Shown here piece after piece: positions 21,301-33,078 of a DNA stretch of 64,000 nucleotides; position 1 is the first letter of the stretch; every line of letters begins with the position of its first letter. Source of the DNA: Persicaria tinctoria (taxonomy: Eukaryota; Streptophyta; Magnoliopsida; Caryophyllales; Polygonaceae); contig JBANSL010000005.1 of the NCBI GenBank assembly GCA_037127255.1, forward strand, positions 63,239,909-63,303,908, read 5' to 3'. The translations under genes and the position numbers were made by a program. Below the pieces are notes generated by a model. It was not told where the DNA came from, made no database searches, and saw nothing but the letters and a program-made list of their open reading frames with translations.

Positions 21301-24300
21301 AAAGTTGAAGATATTGTCAATATCTTTTATGTCCCTAAATCTTCTTATAGTGTTATAATCAATCCAATTATGTAAACTTGTCTAGAAGGTCATTAGTACT
21401 CAAATCTCTGAACTCAAAGCAAATGAATCTAAGTAATTCAAAAGGTTATAAAACTGTGTAAACTTGTCTAGAAGGTCATTATATACCAGACACTCCGTGT
21501 TATTCTAAGATGCATAAAACTGCAAAGGAAAAACCAACACTAAGTTGAAATTTGGCATTTAAGATGCTAGACTCACACTATAACTCTCTTCACTACCTGC
21601 CTTAAAACTTGAAATTTGACATTTAAAAGGATAGACTCTCAAAAAATTATTCTAAGAAAGGAATGTTGCAAGTTTGGATGTTTACTAAGATGTCTGTTGA
21701 GACAGTTATAGAAGTTGTAACTTACGGTTCAGATAAGTCAAGAAGAGAGTAAACAGAATATTGAACAAGATTGTGTAGCCTAGCAGAGCGCCAGCACCAA
21801 TCCAATACCAGTAGCTCTCGGGAAATAGACTTCTTGCTTTCAGAAGCGTCACTCCTAATGATGTATCCCCAGCTCTCTACAAACATTGGAAACGCTTGGA
21901 GCAGTCAGTAAACAGGTTCATCTATTTGTATCATGGTACACAGTTTCTTTCTTGATGAATCTTTGTAAAACTATTTCAGCCACGTTAATACAAAACCTAC
22001 AATCAGAGTCAACGTTCTACTATAATCTAAGGGGTAACCAAATAATAGTAATCATTATGCTAACCTTATCCCAAGAATGGCCGAGAAATTCATTTACAGA
22101 AGCTGCATTCTGAGCATACATCAATGGAGAAACCCAATAGCCCCAGATCCACCACTTTGGTATGCTGTCTGTCAAAATGAGAAATATTTAAATAAGACAT
22201 AACAAGTAAAAATAGAAAAGTAGAACGCAACATTTGTAATAACTTACCTCTTGAAAGAATAAATCCTCCAAGAGCCATGACAACCAACATTGCAAAAGAA
22301 CCAAAGGTGTTAGCAACTATGAGATTTCTTCCCAAGGATGCCATGACACGGAAAAGAGCAATAGACATCTGATGCACAAGAAAAAGCACCAGAAACTGAA
22401 GCAAGCATCTGCATGACACAAATTCAACAAATTTTACATCCATATGTGGTCACTATCACTAGAAACAAATGACTTACGTGTTACACCTAAGAAAAAACAA
22501 TATACCTTGTTATTTGAGGATCGAATCCAACTCCGTAGTATGTAATTGCTACCCAAATTACAGTCTCAATCAAGGAAGATGGAATGCTCAAAATCCAAGA
22601 AGGGATAGTATAAACCCAGCACGGATAGAAGTGCAAGTCTCTGTGCTTGTAAAGAACGGGAAGCTTGGCTATTAATAGAGGGACTTCCATGAATCCATTG
22701 AATAGAACCATGAGTATTGCAAAATAAATGGCCCCAAGATAAATTCCTCCGTCATCGAGTGTATTGTGATGCATGGTTGAGCGGAAAAATACAGTCACTA
22801 TGATTGAAGTAATCAAAACAAGCTGCAAGGCAGAGATTCTGCTTCCTAATCAGTATTCTCAAAGCAATAATAAATAGCTTATTCTTTTAACATAAATTCC
22901 TTGCTCGTCAGGTGGGAAAATGGCAGCCCCATGGATCATAGGAATCCCAAGAAAGAAGAAATTTATATGTGAATGAATTCAACTAGGACAGATTAGAATA
23001 ATCCAACTTGTGAAACATAGTTAAAACAAAGGCCAAGATGAAGGATTTCTACCTGAATGTATTTAAATACAAATAAGGGAAGATTCCGTTTCATGAGTAA
23101 CATCTGCCAGGAGAACCCCATCTTGAGAAGCTCAAACTTGCCAACGCCATAGCTGGATGTTGACAGTGCTGCTGGATGATTAAGCCTTCTGTCAAAAGGA
23201 ACAGAGAGCTCCTTGGATAAAGCATAACCAACACGAAAAGATTTAAAAGCCTCTACAAATTTTGCCACAGGCACATATTGGTAACGATAATCAGCTCCGG
23301 ACCAGTACTGCTGTTGATCCTTTTCTGATGTAACCTGTGTACAGTAATCATAGCATAAAATTACATTCAAGATAATAAAAAGGCAATAATTTATTTGGTG
23401 TCCTATCACTTACTTCTTGCAAGAAATCAGCAACATTTTTCCTCTCTGGACATTTGAACCCCACATATGCAAAAAAATCAAGAGCATCCACACGTGGTCC
23501 CTGATAAACAATTTGGCCTTCGCACAAAAGAATGATATCATCAAATAGTTCATAGGTTTCAGGATCTGGCTGTAGCAAGGAAACAACTGTAGTCCCATCA
23601 AAAGCATGGGTGGTATGCCTCAGGAATGTAATAATTTGATGTGTTGTTGAACTATCAAGGCCTGTTGATATTTCATCCATCAGAAGGACTCTAGATGTAC
23701 CAACAAGTAATTCACCTGTAAAAATACACATACTTCATCTTAGACAAAGCTTGCACGAAAAAGTCTCTTATACAGAAGGAAAAGTTACATAATGTAGCTA
23801 CCCGTAGTAAGTCGTTTCTTTTGGCCCCCAGATATACCTCTCAACATTTCATCTCCTACCAATGTGTCCGCACAAATGTCAAGTCCTAAAATCTTCATAC
23901 ACAAGCTATTATTTATCAGGATAATACAGATAGTGATAAGGAAATGATAATGTATCCAAAATACTTATAACTTAAAAGCACATCCTCAATTCCTCATAAC
24001 AGCACACACTAATATTATCCTGGTTGAACATATCAACATAGATACTGACTGGTACTATGGTTCATGTAGCGGAAGCAAAATGGTTAAGCATACCTTCAAA
24101 ATATACTCTGCATATAAACTGGTTTTGTGCTCCCCAAGGGCCAGAGCCTGTTCATATAACCATTAGAGGCATCATGGCTAAAAAAGAAATGAAGAGACAA
24201 GAAAGATAAGAAGATACCTTTATTAATATATCAAGATCTTCATCAGGTTTTATCCCAGCACTCTTTTCTCTTCTCAAGAGTTCCAAAAGCATATCTATTG

Positions 24301-26643
24301 GAAGTAAACAATTGTTAGATATTTTTATTTAGACCACAGACATGCAACAGATACATGTAGTACTTAATTTAGCTCACCGTATTTGAAGCCAACACCTTGA
24401 CAACGTCCAGAAAACTCTAAAGTCTCCCGAACAGTCATCTCTGCCATATGCTGATCCTTCTGACTGACATAAGCAGAGGTTCTCTGAGGAACGAACTCCT
24501 TAAGCGCATGCCCATTATACATAACTTTACCTGACACCTTCAAATAATTTCAACTGCATTAATAAAAGCAAAAGACTTCAATCCTGTCTTTTAGAACCGG
24601 AATCATAACATATTTTCCATCAGCTTAAATTAAACTAAAAGGCAATAAAAATCCTGACTTGAATCTTCACTTGCTATCACAAGTTGACTCGAAAGTAAAA
24701 CTATGTCCCTTTTCCATCTTGATGTTACGGGCCAGTCGCCTAATGGGACTTGCAGATTCCCACATCAACTATATGTAGGTCGATGTTTAGGTTTATATGA
24801 GATCATTAGTTTTCCGATCTCTTGAACTAAAGAGGGTGAAGCTGGTATTGCAGCATTCACCCAGTTGCCTGGGGAATAAGACTTCGGGATTCCCATGTCA
24901 ACTATATGAAGGTTGATGTGGAGATTATATGGGTTTGTGGGCTATGCAACCTCTTGAACTAGCTTTTGGGGTGTGGATCATGTGGTTCTCCCATATCTTG
25001 CATCACCAAATGAGCCAGTTCTGCAGATCTTATTGCCAACACATATAACCTCATCAATGGATCCTGCAACTCCCATACCCTTAAATAACCGTCTCTACCA
25101 CTATAACCTGCTTTGACCTTAGGTAGTAAGGTGGATAGATCATGTTGTATTTACCAGAAAACCGCCTCAAAAGTGTACCCAACTCTCTGACCTAGAAAGG
25201 CAGTCAAACTGTTCAGTGGTCACACAACTACACCAAGTGAATTATGTCGTCCGGCTCAATGTCTAAAGGGATCCACATTACTTCACCTTTTAATCTAGAC
25301 TGCGAAGGCATGCTCTGAATTCTTATTGTGACTCAAGCATAAGGGTCAGACGGAAGTGTTGATATGAAGATATTTAGAAAGTAAGGACAGGACAAAACAC
25401 GATGAATAATAATTAATACCTTTAAACTATTTCCAAGACGTCCAGCAAGGGCCAAGAGAAGTGTCGTCTTTCCAGAGCTCGGAGGACCCAAAAGTAGTGT
25501 TAGTCTACAATTGGAAATGATAGAAGGCATGAATTTAGTCTGCAGAGGCTATAAGAAAACCACAGCATCACAGGAGTTGAAAGAATTCAGAAACAAAATA
25601 TATACCTGGATGGCTTTATAATTCCATTGATGTCATTTAAGATTGATAGCTTCATCCGTTTGGCCAAGAAGGTCCCACACTTCCTCAAGAATGCCTCCAT
25701 GAATTCGGTTATGTTAGAAAATGGACAAAAATTAAAACAATGGAGTTGGGTTTCTGAACCTCATTCCTCAGCAGCTTACCTCACTCATATTGATTATGTA
25801 ATTAGGGATTGTAGGTAGTGCTCTGCTTCCAACATGAACAAAAGCATCCACCTTCAGATTTTCAAATCGGACCTCAATCCTCGGGAATTCTAGGCCCACC
25901 CTACAAATCCAAATAAGAGAGTCAATATGGAAGGAAATTAAGGCAACAATGCCTCTTAACACCACACAAGAACATGACACTAAATTTTATTACATGAACT
26001 TCATATCTGTAAGCCCCTGTTTCGTATTGATATCCGATATCAGATAGGGATATGGGCATCAAATCTGACATCTGATATCCAATATCCCTGTTTGGTATTA
26101 AGGATATCGGGATATGAGTTGTAGAACAAAACCAAAAATCCAAACAATATAACACCTAAACAAGCAGTAAAACAAAACAAAAAAATTCATTAACGCATAC
26201 TTCATTTCATAGAGCCATATGTAAGTTGACTCATCTACTAACAAAATCACAATTCGCAAAAATACAAAACTGAAATAATAACAATAAATGAAGTACACAA
26301 CAAAACAGATGAATTTTAAGACAAAATAGGGAAAGTATCAAAAGAAAACCCAAACATACACATCAAATCTCTTCCTGAGTCTACCAAAGAAGAGCTGAGG
26401 ATCATCATTAACGGCCTTAACAAGGCGATCCACGACCACATTTCTGTCCTCAGGGCACAACTCACACACATCCACCTGACGAACACCCCCATCCATGCCC
26501 CGGAAAACGGAGCTACGGGCCCGGACATAGGTGGGAGACCTCTGGAGAGCCACCCACGTCTTGAGGGCGTCCTCATCGTCATTGCTGGGGTTGCCACTGG
26601 CGGTCCCAGGAGTAGCAAAGGGGTCATCCGGGGAGTTCCACAT
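18369..26643 (-). CDS. ABCG32: Full-size ABCG (PDR) transporter, ABCG32/PEC1-like, 24 exons, 1,422 aa
   Basis: Exons from the start: 26643-26360, 25900-25780, 25694-25606, 25504-25420, 24537-24378, 24294-24218, 24147-24094, 23892-23802, 23715-23414, 23334-23053, 22822-22506, 22408-22248, 22168-22065, 21876-21726, 21283-21161, 21030-20933, 20815-20483, 20398-20108, 20004-19921, 19826-19693, 19609-19382, 19269-19098, 18987-18733, 18641-18369. All junctions are GT-AG and in phase, total 4,269 nt. Layout is NBD1-TMD1-NBD2-TMD2: Walker [10 protein letters not shown] about residue 171, ISGGQ about 310, LLMDEIS in exon 9, second Walker [10 protein letters not shown] at 865, LSTEQ about 972, [10 protein letters not shown] about 994. 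The MWNS start, [13 protein letters not shown], length and overall sequence resemble ABCG32/PEC1, a plasma-membrane exporter needed for cuticle formation. No lesion is seen. The donor of exon 18 (GTCCTT) is weak. ABCG32 rather than another PDR is judged from remembered similarity. Confidence 0.92.
24546..25419. repeat. Intron 4 of the ABCG32-like gene with a diverged internal duplication
   Basis: At 874 bp this intron is among the longest in the gene. Two related blocks, about 24,755-24,830 and 24,890-24,965, share GATTCCCAYRTCAACTATATG, an AGG..GATGT stretch and CTCTTGAACTA. It looks like an old repeat insertion or local duplication inside the intron. Confidence 0.45.
26010..26115. repeat. 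GATATC-rich short repeat in intron 1 of the ABCG32-like gene
   Basis: Repeated GATATC, GATATCC and CTGTTTSGTATT units in both orientations over about 100 bp. Probably a small MITE relic. It does not touch a splice site. Confidence 0.4.
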
Positions 26644-27484
26644 GGTGTTCGACGAAATGCCCCAAAGAGCAAGGGTCAAGAAAAGGGGGCACAAGGGAGG
26701 GAGTAAATGGGGATGTACTGAAGTGGGTGTGGAGGATGGGGTTTAAAAGCGGGAAAAGATGGATGAGTGAGTTGGACATTGTTGGCAGATCACTTGAATC
26801 AGCTCTGCAATTAATACCTCTTTTAGCTACCCTCTTTTTCTTGCCGTTTCCCTCACTGTAACGTGTTTCCAATCCACACATACAAACACACACGGATGAA
26901 CAGAGAAATGGGGAGGGGAGTTGGGAAGTAGGAGACTTTTGGTAAGACCAGAAGAAAGGCGTTATTTGTTGCAGAAAATTGGGTACCCCACAGACCACAG
27001 TAGTTGGCGGTTGGAAGGAAATAACGGGTTTTGCAGGCTGCCAGATTCTTTTTTAAATTCCAATCCATTACGTACTGTATACTGATAATTCCGTCGTAGA
27101 CATAGCAACAGCTCACGGAACCTGTCGGATCCGGTTTAACAATTCGGTGAGCTTGGGTTAGGGTCAATCCCTTTTTTTTTATTAGGAAAAAATTCCAAAT
27201 CATCTAGTCAAACACAAAATACAAAAAATGGTGCAAGATACAGCTACAAAGGCAACACTGCAGGGCGCAAGTCAGCGACACATCAGGAGACACTCGTGGA
27301 CAGTGAAAACGAACCTCCAAGGAAAAAGGGTTGATCCCTTCTAACCCGTCGATCAGAATTAATTTAAAATTTTATTATTTTATAGAGCTTTTTCATTCTA
27401 AATTTGTTGCATAAATAGTAAATTATACTTTTCTTTTATCGGTAGTAGTAGCAAACAAGGTGGGAAGAGACGCTTTCCTTTGGA
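26644..27484. other. Upstream region of the ABCG32-like gene
   Basis: 5' UTR and promoter of the minus-strand gene. 27,171-27,327 looks like a short retroposon in minus orientation: a T9 tract at its left edge equals an A tail. The near-repeats GGGTCAATCCCTT (27,161) and GGGTTGATCCCTT (27,328) flank it with two mismatches. No gene seen. Confidence 0.4.
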
Positions 27485-27848
27485 GGATCCCTACTACAAC
27501 CCTCCATTGTTCCATTCCCTACTCCACCTATTTATTTTATCATTTATTTAATTTTTTAAAAATAAAATATTTATATTTATATACCTAGCATCTATTTTTA
27601 CATATTTATAAAATTTTATTTTGAAAAATCATATTTTAAAACTTTTAATAATTACATTTTGTAAAATATTGCCTTTTTAATTTTTAAAAATTTTAAAACA
27701 TGATTTTTTAAAATAAAATTTTGTAAATAAATAAAACCAAATGTTAGGAATATAAATATATATTTTTAATTTTTTTTAAGATGTAATATATGCTAAAATA
27801 AATTGGTGGAGTAAGGAGTGGAGTATGAAATGTGTTGCGGAAGATCTT
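27485..27848. repeat. AT-rich foldback element
   Basis: TCCATTCCCTACTCCACC at 27,511 faces its near-complement GGTGGAGTAAGGAGTGGA at 27,805-27,822. The A/T-rich arms between them also pair, around a centre near 27,665. No coding sequence. The outer limits are approximate. Confidence 0.55.
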
Positions 27849-28328
27849 GTTTGTTGGACGATGGGCGAGATGTATTTTTTTTATAAGATTATTTGGGTCT
27901 TAAAATTATAAAATGGATTTTTACTTAATTAGATTGGAATATTATACATTTAATTACAGTTTATTCGTTGGACATTTTTTGTCTTTTTCAAAAACAAGAG
28001 TCTACCTTATTAAGACAACAAGAGTAGGTTAGACTTAAGAGTAAGGGTCTCCATTTTAAGAAAAAGGGATGGTAAAAAAGTTGGTTAATTTTTTTTGATG
28101 GAAAAAGTGGGTTAATGATACTTGTAAAATTGTCAATAGAGCAAGGGTAGCTCAACCAAGATTGACGACACATTATTTAAGGCTCTCCTAAAAAAGATGG
28201 TGCTTAAATGCCAGACAATGACCTCCAACCATATTAATTTGTCATTGTGTGATAGATTATAGTAACAAAACTAGCTTCTAACTGAAATAAGAATTAAATA
28301 TACATATATATATATATAATAAATAGTA

Positions 28329-28562
28329 CTTCATCTGTTAATTAAAACTTATCGTTTACTATTTATACATGTTTTTTTAGAATGATAAAAATTATATAAA
28401 ATTTTAACTTTTTTACATTTATTTTTATAAATTCATACTTAATAGTAACAAGTACGAAATTATTTTAAAAAATATTTAAAAAATTAATATTTTATATAGT
28501 TTTTAACACCTCAAAAAGTGTGCGTGAATAGTAAAACGTCAAGTTTTAATTAACGGGTGGAG
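28329..28562. mobile_element. Stowaway-like MITE, 234 bp, TA target site
   Basis: Left end CTTCATCTGTTAATTAAA and right end TTTAATTAACGGGTGGAG are inverted copies with few mismatches. TA lies on both outer sides (28327-28328 and 28563-28564). Size, ends and TA duplication fit Tc1/mariner-derived Stowaway elements. Confidence 0.7.
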
Positions 28563-28564
28563 TA

Positions 28565-29007
28565 ATTAAATTAGCGTATCTTGAAAAGGATAACAAATAT
28601 AAAAAAGAATGTTTACGGATCTGACTGACCCTGATAAAAAAATGCAGAAAAATGATGGATAGCTCAAACCCTCTATAGGATATAATTTGAATAGTTGCTC
28701 ACCGTTAATGAGTCGGGTTAAAGTAAAAATAAAAAAGAATGAATTCTAAGCTATGTGGCACATAAACGAAGACAATTTCAAAAAATATAGGACACTGACA
28801 CGACAAGGATTTAACACACACAATTTTAATGGTTTTGCAAAGAAATATACATTTATATTGATAATAAGAGCCCAAATGTTAAGACCAATGAGAGATAAAT
28901 AAATAATGATATAATGTTCCAAACCATAATTTGTAACCACAAACTCAATAAATAAAAAAAATTAACTGAGCTTATGTAATTTTAATTATAGATAACTCAC
29001 ACTACAT
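28565..29007. other. AT-rich intergenic DNA
   Basis: No gene recognised. It ends in AACTCACACTACATA (about 28,994-29,008), which recurs after the poly(A) end of the next LINE at about 37,214. Confidence 0.5.
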
Positions 29008-29929
29008 AAGTTCATACAATCAATACATTTTTATTTCTTTCTGCACGCGCCCCTTCTCTTCCACTTCTTCCCCCTGATTCATCGCTTCTTTCCTTGGTTG
29101 CTTGGCCATGGAGCGGCGCTGCCGCCTTCTTTGGCCCCTACATGAGCCTTACTCTTGAATCTCTCTCCACCAATCTCCAATTCTCTATTAAACCTCAAAC
29201 TAACCCTAAATCCCTAAAAACTAAATCTCCACACAAATTTCTTCAAAAAAATGGCCTGCAACCTCCAAATTGACAGCCTCCAAGTCTCTCTCAGCGCATG
29301 CATCAGGTCTTAAGGGTGGTTCAACCCTTTTATGGCCTCGCCGATGCCTGGGAGCTCCGATTTGGGCAAATCTCGCCAAGAATCGACCATCAGCATCAAC
29401 CTTGGGAGCCGATTTTGGTTGGATTTCTTTGATCAATCTAGTGTCTATGCCTGCTGGGTGTTAGGCATTAGATCTGATCAAGCAAATCCTCCAATTTCTA
29501 GCAAAAAAAAAAAATCTAAAAAACAACCTTTTTTACCCAACAAAAATTTAGAACCCAAAACTTTCTCAAAACCATTTTTTGCAGATTCTTGACTCACAAA
29601 TACAGATCTTCGGTTGTGAACACGGTGGTGTGCACGGTCGGAGGGATGGGTAAAATCCTCAACTTTTCATCCACAAGTAGAAGCCCTAGGAGTCGGGCTC
29701 TGGATGATTTGGTCCCTGGATCTCGTATCCTTGTCAAGGACTTATTATCGTAGCCTACTTCGGGGTGTGAAAGTTCTCAAATTGCTCAACAAAGTAAGTA
29801 TCCCCAAAAAACTTTAACTCTCCTCCTATGTGTATGCATATCTACATAGAATAGAATACTCTTTATTTGTTTATGCATGTCTAGTAATGATCCTCGTTGT
29901 GGATTGTATCTCTGTAGTGAGCCTCAACT

Positions 29930-31245
29930 GTCATGTTTTACACTAACTTTTATATCGATTTCTGCATGCATTTCATATCATTGGGTTAGAATAGTACAGA
30001 ATCTATATAGTTTACGCTATTTGCCAAATTATGGAGTCTACGATAGCTTCTGTTTAATTTCGCAGAAATCGAGGCATTTTACAGCAATTCGGAGAAAGGA
30101 ATAAAATCATGAGAAAGCTCCAGGTCCAATACAGAAATTCTAAGATCAAGCCGGAGCTAAACCTGGTCATATCGAGCAAAAGAGAAGAAAGAAGGCACTC
30201 GACGGGACTAGTCGATATCGACTACTCTGGTCGATATCGAGTAACATGGTCAAGATTATCCAGTCGAGCACGAGACGAGCAGCAAAGTCACTTGAGAACA
30301 CAGGACTAATCGACGTCGAGTAGTGTACTCGATGTCGAGTCCACCATTCTACCCGAGCTCGAGCACATTACGAGGAGAAGAAGGCCCTACTCGATGTCGA
30401 GTAACTTGGTCGACGTCGAGTACTCTTCAGGATCAATCCGAGTCAAAATCGAGTGGAGTCCGAGATGTGTGGATTACTTGCAAGTGAAGGCACAAGACAT
30501 TCTATCAAGTCATATGAAGATCTATCAAGATGGGAAGATATCTATCCACTTTAGTTAGACTTACATTAGAGATTTATTTGTCTTGTTTCCAAGTTTTATC
30601 ATGAAGCTTTAGATAGAAAGTTTTAGATGTAGATAGAGTATTCTTTTCTTGGATAGCGAGGATTGAATAATATAAATAAGGCTTTAGGGGCTAATTTTAG
30701 GAATCATTCAAGCCACGAGACAATTTTAGGGGCTAGTTTTCGAGAGCTTTTGGAGAGAGAAAGGTCGAGTGGAGTAAGAGAGCGGAAGTGATCTGGCTTT
30801 GTTCGGTTTGTACTTTCTTCAGTTTTATTCAATGCAATTTAGTTCCCTTTTATTATTAATGTGTTTGATTATGATGAAGAGCGAGTAGTCACCCAACTTC
30901 TAGGGTCGGGGTGAGCCCGACGGTAGAAGTTACGTTTTTTGTTCTCTGCACAACTCGAACTCGATTGAAATCTACTCGAGGTCGAGTAGTCTGGTCGACA
31001 TCGAGGACTATTTTACTCGATATTTTTCTGTTTTCGTCTTCTGTTGCGCGGTTTTACAGGTTTAGTCGGCTGAGTGGTCGATATCAAGTACTCTACTCAA
31101 GAATCAAGATCAAGGACTCTTCTGGTCGATTTCGAGAGGATTTAGGAACTGATGAGGCGAGCGCTGACACGCTTCCTCATGGATACGATTCTGAATACCC
31201 TACCACTACAACGGGAGGGTTTTTTGTATTTTATTTGCTGAGACA
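29930..31245 (+). repeat. TCGA-palindrome-rich repeat, copy A
   Basis: This block matches the reverse complement of 52,334-54,090 along most of its length. Shared landmarks are TTTTATATCGATTTCTG near 29,950, AAATTATGGAGTCTAC near 30,024, TTCTAGGGTCRGGGTGAGCC near 30,898 and GCTGACACGCTTCCTC near 31,164. Between them it carries many short near-palindromes of the form GTCGAYRTCGAGT separated by short linkers. No coding capacity is seen. The copies end near TG and CA in B, so it may be a long solo LTR or a non-autonomous retroelement; the class is unproven. Confidence 0.65.
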
Positions 31246-31372
31246 GGGAGTTAGTTTGATTTTATATTTCGATTTATTTTCATACTGGATTTCCCTCCGC
31301 AACAATCTCATCCCTAAGATTAGCTTCACTAATACTACTTACTTGTAGATTGCTGAGGGATGTGAACCTCTG

Positions 31373-32425
31373 ATGTATGGTGCTACTATTGAATCTCTCA
31401 TTTACTTTGCATCTCATTTTGATCATCATTCCTGCTGTGAGCCAATGTTGCAGTCTATGCATTGTTTTGACTGTAAATTAATTATAGATTGTTATTGTAT
31501 GATACTCGGTATGATGCTTAGATGGGGTTGCGAGCTGTTTAAAGATCCCATTAGAATTAGGAGTGACATCTTGTCTTATCCTTATTTTGTTATATTGGCT
31601 ATCTCTAGATCTAGGCTTTATTCTAATATGATTAAGTACGATAACCCGAATTGCAAGGGCAGTATCCTTCAGTGCATCCCTTCCTTTCCTAGTCTTTTAA
31701 GGAATTCGGTTTATTCTTGTGTGGATTTAGATACTAATTATAATAAAGTATACTTTCCCTGGGGAGTAACCCTTAGTACTTTGATGAATGATTATAACTC
31801 TATGATCTATTATCTGTCTGGTCATGGCAGCTTCCAATTTTTTCCATCTGAAATTGGGAGCAGTCTTGACGTGGAAGTTCTTACTCGACATCAAATAATC
31901 TGCATGTTTCAGATTCTAGCTTGTCATCTATGCTGTTGCTTTTTGTCTCTCTGTTTCTCATCCTACATCTCTAGGGATGAGTATAAGTTAACCAAGTGCA
32001 TGATTAGAAAGCAGGCTGATACCAGGAGACAAGGAAGAATATTGGGTATGCCTCTCTTCTTTGATCTCACCGAACACTTTAAGCAATGCCCCAATGAGTT
32101 CTACGGAATTCATGTGGTGGTAAGTTTCCCAAACCTTACCAATAAACCTTGGCAACACAAAACTTCTACCAAAACTATTGCTACCAAGCATAAGAAACTT
32201 CTACCATCAGTTATGTGGTATAACTCGATATTGTTGGTTTTTGGATGTAATCTTATGGACATCAATGATCTGTGGAGTGATGGTATTCCATATTTTTCTC
32301 TTGGATGCCATCACTGCCAGGAACCCTTTGTGGCTAAGGCTTCTAATTTTTCAGTTTATCACCAGTTTAATCTCTATTATAGATGTTGTTTTATATATAT
32401 ACATTTCACCAAATTTCAGGGGTGA
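31373..32425 (+). CDS. Unrecognised 350-aa open frame inside the LINE E ORF1 region
   Basis: This is an uninterrupted frame of 350 codons lying where LINE ORF1 would be expected. It is unusually rich in Cys, Tyr, Ile and Ser and has no CCHC knuckle, DUF4283 or other family motif that I recognise. Codon composition looks like AT-rich non-coding DNA read by chance, but the length without a stop is notable. It could be a remnant of ORF1 in a shifted frame or simply a chance frame. No promoter or conserved start context is visible. Confidence 0.2.
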   Translation: MYGATIESLIYFASHFDHHSCCEPMLQSMHCFDCKLIIDCYCMILGMMLRWGCELFKDPIRIRSDILSYPYFVILAISRSRLYSNMIKYDNPNCKGSILQCIPSFPSLLRNSVYSCVDLDTNYNKVYFPWGVTLSTLMNDYNSMIYYLSGHGSFQFFPSEIGSSLDVEVLTRHQIICMFQILACHLCCCFLSLCFSSYISRDEYKLTKCMIRKQADTRRQGRILGMPLFFDLTEHFKQCPNEFYGIHVVVSFPNLTNKPWQHKTSTKTIATKHKKLLPSVMWYNSILLVFGCNLMDINDLWSDGIPYFSLGCHHCQEPFVAKASNFSVYHQFNLYYRCCFIYIHFTKFQG

Positions 32426-33078
32426 GAATATACTAACCAAGTGTAGGCTTATAATGTAGACTATAAAGAGGAGTGAAGGAGGCTTGTCAAGTATGGCCTT
32501 TTTTACCTTAACTGCCTCTATGAGTCCTCTAAACAAATCATCTGTCAACCTCTGGATATCTTGCTTTCTATTACCTGTGTCGATGCTAGAACACTAACGT
32601 GTTGCAGGACAAATAAGAAGAATCGGCTGATAGAAGAGAAACCAAGGAGATCAGGTATACAACTTCTTGCCACTATCTATGAAAAACTTAAGCTTTGCCT
32701 CATAGAAATCTATGATTTCCTGTGGGTTGCAAGCTGCCCCAACCTTACAAACAAACTTTATTGAGCCAAAAGCACATTCTACTATAGCCTTGTTCAAAGC
32801 AGATCTCTCACATGCAAAGGTAATCAACTTACTTAGCAGCAACACCAGAACAAGAATAGGCAAGCCAAATCTATCCACAACAGAAGATGTAGAAGAGAAA
32901 ACAAATCCATCAGCACAGCAAAGAGAAACTCGAGGAGAACTATACTGATCATTAAGGTGTTTAAGTTCCTCTCTCACAACAAAGAAATGAATTGTAATCT
33001 TAAGTATCTTAATTTAATCCACTGCACTCTTCACCCCAGAGTCCATCAAAGTTTTGGTTACCTTTATAAAGCAATTTT

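Noticed and set aside
24378..24545. Frameshift at the exon 4/5 border of the ABCG32-like gene
   Set aside because: At first it seemed out of phase. Re-reading exon 4 as ending in AAG at 25,420 and exon 5 as starting at 24,537 restores the frame.
29221..29600. Small genes in the GC-rich stretch at 29.2-29.6 kb
   Set aside because: Overlapping frames on both strands lack domains. The region fits a LINE leader/ORF1 start better.
32651..32977. 108-codon minus-strand frame
   Set aside because: It lies opposite the plausible end of LINE ORF1 and matches no family.
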